From Rhodobacteraceae bacterium IMCC1909 (GTDB taxonomy: Bacteria; Pseudomonadota; Alphaproteobacteria; Rhodobacterales; Rhodobacteraceae), in assembly GCA_030704425.1 (NCBI GenBank), contig JAPDHM010000001.1, positions 1,178,001-1,242,000 on the forward strand: a stretch of 64,000 nt of DNA, written 5' to 3'. Both the position numbers and the translations under genes were made by a program. The notes beneath the pieces are model-generated. The model was not told the origin of the DNA, did no database searches, and saw only the letters and a list, made by a program, of their open reading frames with translations. How positions within the stretch are numbered: position 1 is the first letter of the stretch; every line of letters begins with the position of its first letter. Positions 58,663 through 64,000 of this stretch are shown piece after piece.

Positions 58663-59913
58663 ATGACATATCACCCTAAATCAGAATTCATGGCCGTCAT
58701 GATGCAACGCGGATTTCTGGCCGATTGCACCGATTACCAAGGCCTCGATGACGCTTTGAGCCGCGGGGTGACACCGGCCTATATTGGTTTTGATGCCACG
58801 GCAAAATCGCTGCATGTGGGCAGTCTGATCCAGATTATGATGCTGCGCTGGTTGCAAAAAACCGGGCATAGACCGATCACCCTCATGGGCGGGGGCACGA
58901 CAAAGGTGGGCGATCCTTCGTTTCGCGCCGATGAACGTCCTTTGCTGACAGAAGCGCAAATCGACAGCAATATCGCCGGAATCAAAAAAGTCTTCGAAAG
59001 CTATATCAGCTATGACGACGGCCCGACCGGTGCGTTGATGCTCAACAATGCCGAATGGCTCGACAGTCTCAATTACTTGGATTTCCTACGCGACATCGGC
59101 CGGCATTTTTCGGTCAATCGCATGTTGAGTTTTGAATCGGTGAAATCGCGGATCGACCGTGAGCAATCATTGAGCTTTCTTGAGTTCAACTACATGATTT
59201 TACAGGCCTATGACTTCCTTGAGCTGAACCGCCGGTATGGCTGTCTGTTTCAAATGGGGGGATCTGATCAATGGGGCAATATCGTCAACGGGATTGACCT
59301 CACCCGCCGGGTTTTGAACCATGAGATCTATGGCCTCACCTCACAGTTGATGACCACATCCGACGGCAAGAAGATGGGAAAATCCCAAAATGGCGCCGTC
59401 TGGCTCAATGCCGATATGCTCTCGCCCTATGAGTTTTGGCAATTTTGGCGCAACACCACCGATGCGGACTCGGGGCGGTTTTTGAAACTCTACACAGAGT
59501 TGCCCATTGAGGAATGTGATCGTCTTGGCGCCTTGCAGGGCTCCGAGATTAACAGCGCAAAAATCATTTTGGCCAATGAGGTCACAAGTTTGCTGCATGG
59601 ACCGGATGCTGCAAAGACCGCAGAGGCTACAGCCCGCGACGTCTTCGAAAAAGGCGGCGTCGGTGATGATTTGCCCACTTTGACCCTCACGCCGTCCGAT
59701 ATCGCAGATGGCATCTCCATCGTTCAACTTTTGGTGAAATCGGGTTTGGCCGGCAGTGGTAAAGAGGCGAAACGCTTGATCTCCGAGGATGGGGCAAAGT
59801 TAAATGACGCCCCGCTCAGCGACGCCAGCCTGGTGCTACACGCGCGCGATCTTGCAGCGCCGATCAAATTATCAAAGGGCAAAAAGAAACACGCTTTGGT
59901 TCAGCTGGGATGA
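58663..59913 (+). CDS. tyrS: Tyrosyl-tRNA synthetase
   Basis: Charges tRNA-Tyr. From ATG 58663 it has 416 residues. Motifs include [20 protein letters not shown] (HIGH-type), [37 protein letters not shown] and [16 protein letters not shown] (KMSKS-type), with a C-terminal S4-like domain ([18 protein letters not shown]). The frame is open for ~320 codons upstream, but only as a shadow of anmK. Confidence 0.97.
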   Translation: MTYHPKSEFMAVMMQRGFLADCTDYQGLDDALSRGVTPAYIGFDATAKSLHVGSLIQIMMLRWLQKTGHRPITLMGGGTTKVGDPSFRADERPLLTEAQIDSNIAGIKKVFESYISYDDGPTGALMLNNAEWLDSLNYLDFLRDIGRHFSVNRMLSFESVKSRIDREQSLSFLEFNYMILQAYDFLELNRRYGCLFQMGGSDQWGNIVNGIDLTRRVLNHEIYGLTSQLMTTSDGKKMGKSQNGAVWLNADMLSPYEFWQFWRNTTDADSGRFLKLYTELPIEECDRLGALQGSEINSAKIILANEVTSLLHGPDAAKTAEATARDVFEKGGVGDDLPTLTLTPSDIADGISIVQLLVKSGLAGSGKEAKRLISEDGAKLNDAPLSDASLVLHARDLAAPIKLSKGKKKHALVQLG

Positions 59914-61076
59914 CGGGCCGCACCGCTCATACCTTCGCCCCTCCGGTGGTAGAGGCCTATAGCTGGCTGGAGGGCAAGGACTTTTCGCAGCGCGCTTTGA
60001 TCAACGTGAGCCAAGCCGCGCCCCTGGCTCCGCCCCCTGCACCTTTACGGGCGCATATGGCCAAGGTCATTGAGGAGGAAGACACCCATCTTTATGGCGC
60101 CGTTCTCGGGCTTCCGGCGTTACGGGAAGAATTGGCCCGTCACAGCAGCGCGCTCTATCGTGGCAAAATCACAGCGGCGCAGGTGGCCATCACATCAGGA
60201 TGCAATCAAGCCTTCAGCGCAGCGATAACCACGCTCTGCCGCGATGACGATGAGATCATTCTTCCCACCCCGTTCTATTTCAATCATAAAATGTGGCTGG
60301 ATATGAGCGGTGTGCGCTGCTGCTCTTTGCCCTGCCACGGGGATATGATCCCCGATCCTGCTGAGGCAGCCCAGCTGATCACCGCCCGCACCAAGGCCAT
60401 TGTGCTGGTCACGCCCAACAATCCCTGTGGGGTGGAATATCCAGCCGAGGTCATTCAAGCCTTCTATGATCTCGCCAAATCCCGCGGGCTTGCCTTAATC
60501 ATTGATGAAACCTATCGCGATTTTCATGCGCAACCTGGCCCGCCTCATCACCTGTTTGAGCAGGACGATTGGCAAGACACGCTTATTCAGCTCTATTCCT
60601 TCTCCAAAGCCTATCGGTTGACCGGTCACAGGGTTGGGGCGGTTACAGCCTGCCAAACGCGGCTGGCAGAGATTGAGAAATTTCTCGACACGGTCACCAT
60701 CTGCCCCAGTCAGTTGGGTCAAAAAGCAGCCCTCTGGGGGTTGCAAAACTTAGGGGACTGGTTGGCCCAGGAGCGGCATGAGATCTTGGCCCGCCGGCAG
60801 GCCATCATCGATCACTTCCCCACCCTGGCCGCGAAAGGGTGGCGTCTCTTGGGGCTTGGCGCCTATTTTGCCTATCTGGAACACCCGTTTGACGTTGATG
60901 CAACGGATCTTGCGCAAAAGCTCGTCGAGGAGGCTGGCGTCCTTGCACTCCCGGGATCTATGTTCCTGCCCGAAGGGGATGACTGCGGCCGACGTCACAT
61001 GCGTATCGCATTTGCAAATATCAGCGCAGAAATGATCGTTGTTTTATTTGACAGAATGGCACAGGTAAGCCAGTAA
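59910..61076 (+). CDS. Class I/II PLP aminotransferase
   Basis: The 388-residue fold-type I aminotransferase overlaps the tyrS stop (ATGA). It has [24 protein letters not shown] with the PLP-pairing Asp, and the Schiff-base Lys in [15 protein letters not shown], ending with the carboxylate-binding Arg in [10 protein letters not shown]. Substrate is not evident. It is a different gene from the partial aminotransferase at the left edge. Confidence 0.9.
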   Translation: MTGRTAHTFAPPVVEAYSWLEGKDFSQRALINVSQAAPLAPPPAPLRAHMAKVIEEEDTHLYGAVLGLPALREELARHSSALYRGKITAAQVAITSGCNQAFSAAITTLCRDDDEIILPTPFYFNHKMWLDMSGVRCCSLPCHGDMIPDPAEAAQLITARTKAIVLVTPNNPCGVEYPAEVIQAFYDLAKSRGLALIIDETYRDFHAQPGPPHHLFEQDDWQDTLIQLYSFSKAYRLTGHRVGAVTACQTRLAEIEKFLDTVTICPSQLGQKAALWGLQNLGDWLAQERHEILARRQAIIDHFPTLAAKGWRLLGLGAYFAYLEHPFDVDATDLAQKLVEEAGVLALPGSMFLPEGDDCGRRHMRIAFANISAEMIVVLFDRMAQVSQ

Positions 61077-61140
61077 CTGGCTTGCTGCTGTGTTGCTGAT
61101 AGCATAAGCATTTTGGAACTAAATTAAAGGGATCACCCCA

Positions 61141-63000
61141 ATGGCTACGAAGAAAAAATCTGGTGCAAGCAAACTCGCGGTTTGGATTATCGTTGGGCTA
61201 TTAATGTTTGGCATGATCGGATTTGGGGCCGCCGGTTTCAATGGTACGCAACGCAGCCTTGGCAAAGTGGGAGACAAGACCGTGTCGATCTCCTCCTACA
61301 GCACTGCTTTGCAAAACGAGATGGCGGAATTTCAAGAGCAAATTGGCCGCGACATTACCCCGCAAGAAATGCAAGCCATTGGCCTCGATCAACGGGCTTT
61401 AAACCGGGTGATCAGCACGCGCGCTTTAGATCAATTGGTCACCGACCTCGGCCTGTCCGCGGGGGATGAACGCGTGCGCGAGCAGGTGGTGGAAATCTCT
61501 GCCTTCCAAGGGCTTGATGGCGAATTTGATCGCGAAGCCTATGCAGAGGTCTTGCAGCGCAACAATCTCAAAGAGGCCGATTTTGAAACCTCCCTGCGCG
61601 AAGACGCCGCGCGCCGTATCTTGCAAGAGGCAGTTCTCACGGGCGTCACCGCACCGGAGGCCTATGCCAAAGCCATGGTCGCCTATTTGGCCGAAACACG
61701 GGATTTTTCTTGGGCGCGCCTGACCCAGGACATATTGGTCAGCCCGGCGCCCGAGCCCAGCGACGAGGATCTGATCACCTATCACAGCGAAAACCCAGCC
61801 GAGTTCACAACTTTGGCCGCCAAATCTATCAGCTATATTTGGCTGACCCCATCCATGCTGGCAGATGGCATCGAAATCGACGAGCGTGAATTGCGCGCCG
61901 CCTATGACTCCCGAAGTGATGAATTTATTCAATTGCCCAGCCGCCTGGTCGAGCGGATCATTTTCCCCTCGCAAGAAATGGCTGAAAACGCGATGGAGGC
62001 AATCACTGAAGAGGCGGCTACATTTAAAGAGGTGGTCGAAAACCGCGGTTTGACGCTGCAAGATGTCGATCTTGGAGATGTAACAGAGGCAGAACTGGGC
62101 GCAGCCGGTCCCTTGGTATTCTCTTTGCAAGAGCCTGGCGTGATTGGGCCAGCAGAGACGGACTTGGGCCCGGCATTATTCCGCGTCAACGCAATTTTGG
62201 ACGGCAATGTGCAAGAATTTGACTCCGTGCGCGACCAATTGAACCTTGATTTTGCTCTGGATGCGGCGAGGCTCCAAATCGCAGACGTCGCTGAACAGGT
62301 CGATGATCTCTTGGCCGGGGGCGCGACCTTGGAAGACGTGGTCAGTGAGACAGATCTGCAACTGGCCGCTCTGGATTGGCATGTGCAATCAGAAGGCGGC
62401 ATATCGGACTATGAAGAATTTCAAACTGCTGCGGCCGCTGTCACAGCCGAAGATTTTCCGGCACTGGGAACATTGAGCGACAATGGTATCTTTGCCCTGC
62501 GCCTTGATGGAGAATTGCCCGCCGAGCTGCAGCCCTTGGAGAGCGTCCGCGACACAGTCGCCAAAAGCTGGACAGAGAAACAGATTAAACAGCAGTTGCG
62601 CGACCTGGCCGATGGCATTGCCCCGCAGGTCTCGCTCGATGCGCCTCTGGCCAGCTTCGGCCTCACGGAAAATCTCCAAGACGATATGAACCGCAATGAC
62701 AGCGTGGACGGAACGCCGCCGGCTTTGGTGATGACCGCATTTGACACAGAGCTGGGCAAAGCCGCTGTGCTGGACGCGGCCGAGGGCGTGATCATCCTCG
62801 TGCCCCGCGCCATTCATGCTGCGGATTTCGAAGATCCCCAAGTGCAATCGCTCCAAAGTATCCTGGGCAATCGCATCGACACGACACTGGCGCGCGATGT
62901 CTTCGAAGCCTTTAGCAACGCCGCACGCGGGGCGGTGGATGTTAACATCAATCAAACAACGCTGCGCTCCATCAACAACAACCTCCTGGGCGGTGGATAA
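61141..63000 (+). CDS. ppiD: Membrane-anchored peptidylprolyl isomerase PpiD-like
   Basis: A 619-residue periplasmic folding factor with a single N-terminal transmembrane anchor (KLAVWIIVGLLMFGMIGFGAAGF), an SurA_N-like chaperone domain (ISSYSTALQNEMAEFQEQIG, RVISTRALDQLVTDLGLS) and a degenerate parvulin region (SRLVERIIFPSQEMAENAM, EAELGAAGPLVFSLQEPGVIGP). Family by layout. It lies five bases upstream of trpE. Confidence 0.88.
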   Translation: MATKKKSGASKLAVWIIVGLLMFGMIGFGAAGFNGTQRSLGKVGDKTVSISSYSTALQNEMAEFQEQIGRDITPQEMQAIGLDQRALNRVISTRALDQLVTDLGLSAGDERVREQVVEISAFQGLDGEFDREAYAEVLQRNNLKEADFETSLREDAARRILQEAVLTGVTAPEAYAKAMVAYLAETRDFSWARLTQDILVSPAPEPSDEDLITYHSENPAEFTTLAAKSISYIWLTPSMLADGIEIDERELRAAYDSRSDEFIQLPSRLVERIIFPSQEMAENAMEAITEEAATFKEVVENRGLTLQDVDLGDVTEAELGAAGPLVFSLQEPGVIGPAETDLGPALFRVNAILDGNVQEFDSVRDQLNLDFALDAARLQIADVAEQVDDLLAGGATLEDVVSETDLQLAALDWHVQSEGGISDYEEFQTAAAAVTAEDFPALGTLSDNGIFALRLDGELPAELQPLESVRDTVAKSWTEKQIKQQLRDLADGIAPQVSLDAPLASFGLTENLQDDMNRNDSVDGTPPALVMTAFDTELGKAAVLDAAEGVIILVPRAIHAADFEDPQVQSLQSILGNRIDTTLARDVFEAFSNAARGAVDVNINQTTLRSINNNLLGGG

Positions 63001-63005
63001 CCCAA

Positions 63006-64000
63006 ATGCAACTCACACCGTCCTACGAAGAATTTGCCGCAAAATATGAGGCGGGCGAAAATCAGTTGGTTTATTCACGTCTCGCGGCCGATCTCGACAC
63101 GCCCGTGTCGGTCATGCTCAAATTGTCTGACGCACAGAAGGATAGTTTCATCCTGGAAAGTGTGACCGGCGGAGAGATTAGAGGCCGCTATTCCATTATT
63201 GGCCTGAAGCCTGATTTGATTTGGCGCTGCCGGGGCACAGCCAGTGAGATCAACCGCGAGGCCCGGTTTGATCGCAACAGTTTTGCACCACAGGATGGCG
63301 ATCCGCTGGACGGGCTGCGCGCTTTAATTGCGGAATGCCGCATAGATATGCCCGCCGATTTGCCCTCTGCGGCGGCAGGGCTTTTTGGCTATCTCGGCTA
63401 TGACATGATCCGCCTGGTTGAGCATTTACCCGATATCAACCCAGATCCCATTGGCGTGCCAGATGCGGTCATGATCCGCCCAACCGTTGTGGCCGTATTG
63501 GATGGCGTCAAAGGTGAGGTGACGCTTGTCTCTCCGGCATGGATCAACTCCGGCCTCTCTGCCCGCGCCGCCTATGCCCAGGCTGCTGAACGGGTCATGG
63601 ATGCCTTGCGTGATCTCGAACGCCCGGTGAGCTCAACCCATAGAGAACTCAGCGGCGCGGCCCATGTGGGGGCGCCCGTGTCAAATTTCACCAAAGAGGG
63701 CTACCTCGCAGCGGTGGAAAAGGCCAAGGATTACATAAAGGCCGGGGATATCTTTCAGGTCGTACCCGCCCAACGCTGGGCGCAGGACTTCACGCTCCCG
63801 CCCTTCGCCATGTATCGGGCGCTGCGGCGTGTGAACCCCTCACCCTTCATGTTCTTTTTTAATTACGGCGATTTCCAAATCATCGGCGCGAGCCCGGAAA
63901 TATTGGTGCGATTGATGGACAATGAGGTCACTATTCGCCCCATTGCCGGCACGCGCAAGCGCGGCGCCAATGATGAAGACGATAGGGCCCTGGAGGCTGA
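63006..64000 (+). CDS. trpE: Anthranilate synthase component I, 5' part
   Basis: First step of tryptophan synthesis. The gene begins at ATG 63006 and leaves the window open after about 331 codons. Visible motifs are LKLSDAQKDSFILESVTGG, RYSIIGLKPD in the Trp feedback region, GLFGYLGYDMIRLVEHLP, AGDIFQVVPAQRW and the chorismate-binding start IIGASPEILVRL and RPIAGTRKRG. It is close behind ppiD, as in other Rhodobacteraceae. Confidence 0.96.
   Translation, partial: MQLTPSYEEFAAKYEAGENQLVYSRLAADLDTPVSVMLKLSDAQKDSFILESVTGGEIRGRYSIIGLKPDLIWRCRGTASEINREARFDRNSFAPQDGDPLDGLRALIAECRIDMPADLPSAAAGLFGYLGYDMIRLVEHLPDINPDPIGVPDAVMIRPTVVAVLDGVKGEVTLVSPAWINSGLSARAAYAQAAERVMDALRDLERPVSSTHRELSGAAHVGAPVSNFTKEGYLAAVEKAKDYIKAGDIFQVVPAQRWAQDFTLPPFAMYRALRRVNPSPFMFFFNYGDFQIIGASPEILVRLMDNEVTIRPIAGTRKRGANDEDDRALEA

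Overview
The window looks like a core-genome stretch of a marine alphaproteobacterium of the family Rhodobacteraceae (Roseobacter group). This is inferred from gene content and order, not from a database search. The signs are the block yceD-rpmF-plsX-fabH-ihfA-merR-tRNA-Pro-dcd, the block dgt-argS-SPOR-nagZ-scpA-scpB, a DksA that lacks a complete zinc finger, a B12-dependent class II ribonucleotide reductase, an Entner-Doudoroff pair, and a three-gene TRAP transporter of the 2-oxo acid type. By eye the GC content is moderate (mid-fifties), low for the family. A streamlined pelagic lineage such as RCA/Planktomarina is possible but not proven.

Layout. 1-5.2 kb: end of an aminotransferase, an orphan MttB-like methyltransferase, an ABC-F ATPase and a frameshifted ornithine lipid gene (olsB). 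5.2-10.3 kb: msrB, a BamE-like lipoprotein, then the yceD-rpmF-plsX-fabH-ihfA-merR cluster for ribosome and lipid synthesis. 10.3-18.1 kb: tRNA-Pro(GGG), dcd, and the minus-strand run dgt, argS, SPOR, nagZ, scpA, scpB and a 61-aa protein, serving chromosome and cell-wall upkeep. 18.2-25.4 kb: an A-type Fe-S carrier, xthA, cytochrome b561, dksA, a MoxR/VWA pair around a 53-aa membrane protein, an M48 protease, and an rlmI-like methyltransferase coupled to a PIN protein. 25.5-32.7 kb: edd-eda, glnE, a YbaK protein, a broken DUF2852 gene behind two identical palindromes, and an RDD protein. 32.5-36.5 kb: a Rieske oxygenase and ilvIH preceded by a leader peptide and attenuator. 36.8-42.6 kb: a decayed outer-membrane protein gene and the TRAP operon. 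42.6-48.9 kb: bpt, nrdJ with an NrdR box, tRNA-Pro(UGG), a DUF192 protein and a broken double cold-shock gene. 49-64 kb: pdxH, fabI, gpt, a nucleoside hydrolase, selO, nhaP, a Fur-family regulator, a DMT transporter, eno, anmK, tyrS, a second aminotransferase, ppiD and the start of trpE.

Functionally the window joins central carbon use (Entner-Doudoroff, enolase, TRAP uptake), amino-acid synthesis under translational control (ilv), nitrogen control (glnE), nucleotide supply and salvage (nrdJ, dcd, dgt, gpt, nucleoside hydrolase), cell-wall recycling (nagZ, anmK), fatty-acid synthesis (plsX, fabH, fabI) and protein quality control (msrB, bpt, ppiD, M48).

No prophage, insertion sequence, CRISPR array or defence island was seen. 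The most notable signal is that five otherwise recognisable genes (olsB, DUF2852, an outer-membrane protein, a cold-shock protein, nhaP) are each interrupted by a single-base shift or an in-frame stop. All three stop codons are involved, which argues against stop-codon recoding and leaves real gene decay or sequence error. The best regulatory finds are the ilv attenuator and the paired 19-bp palindromes.
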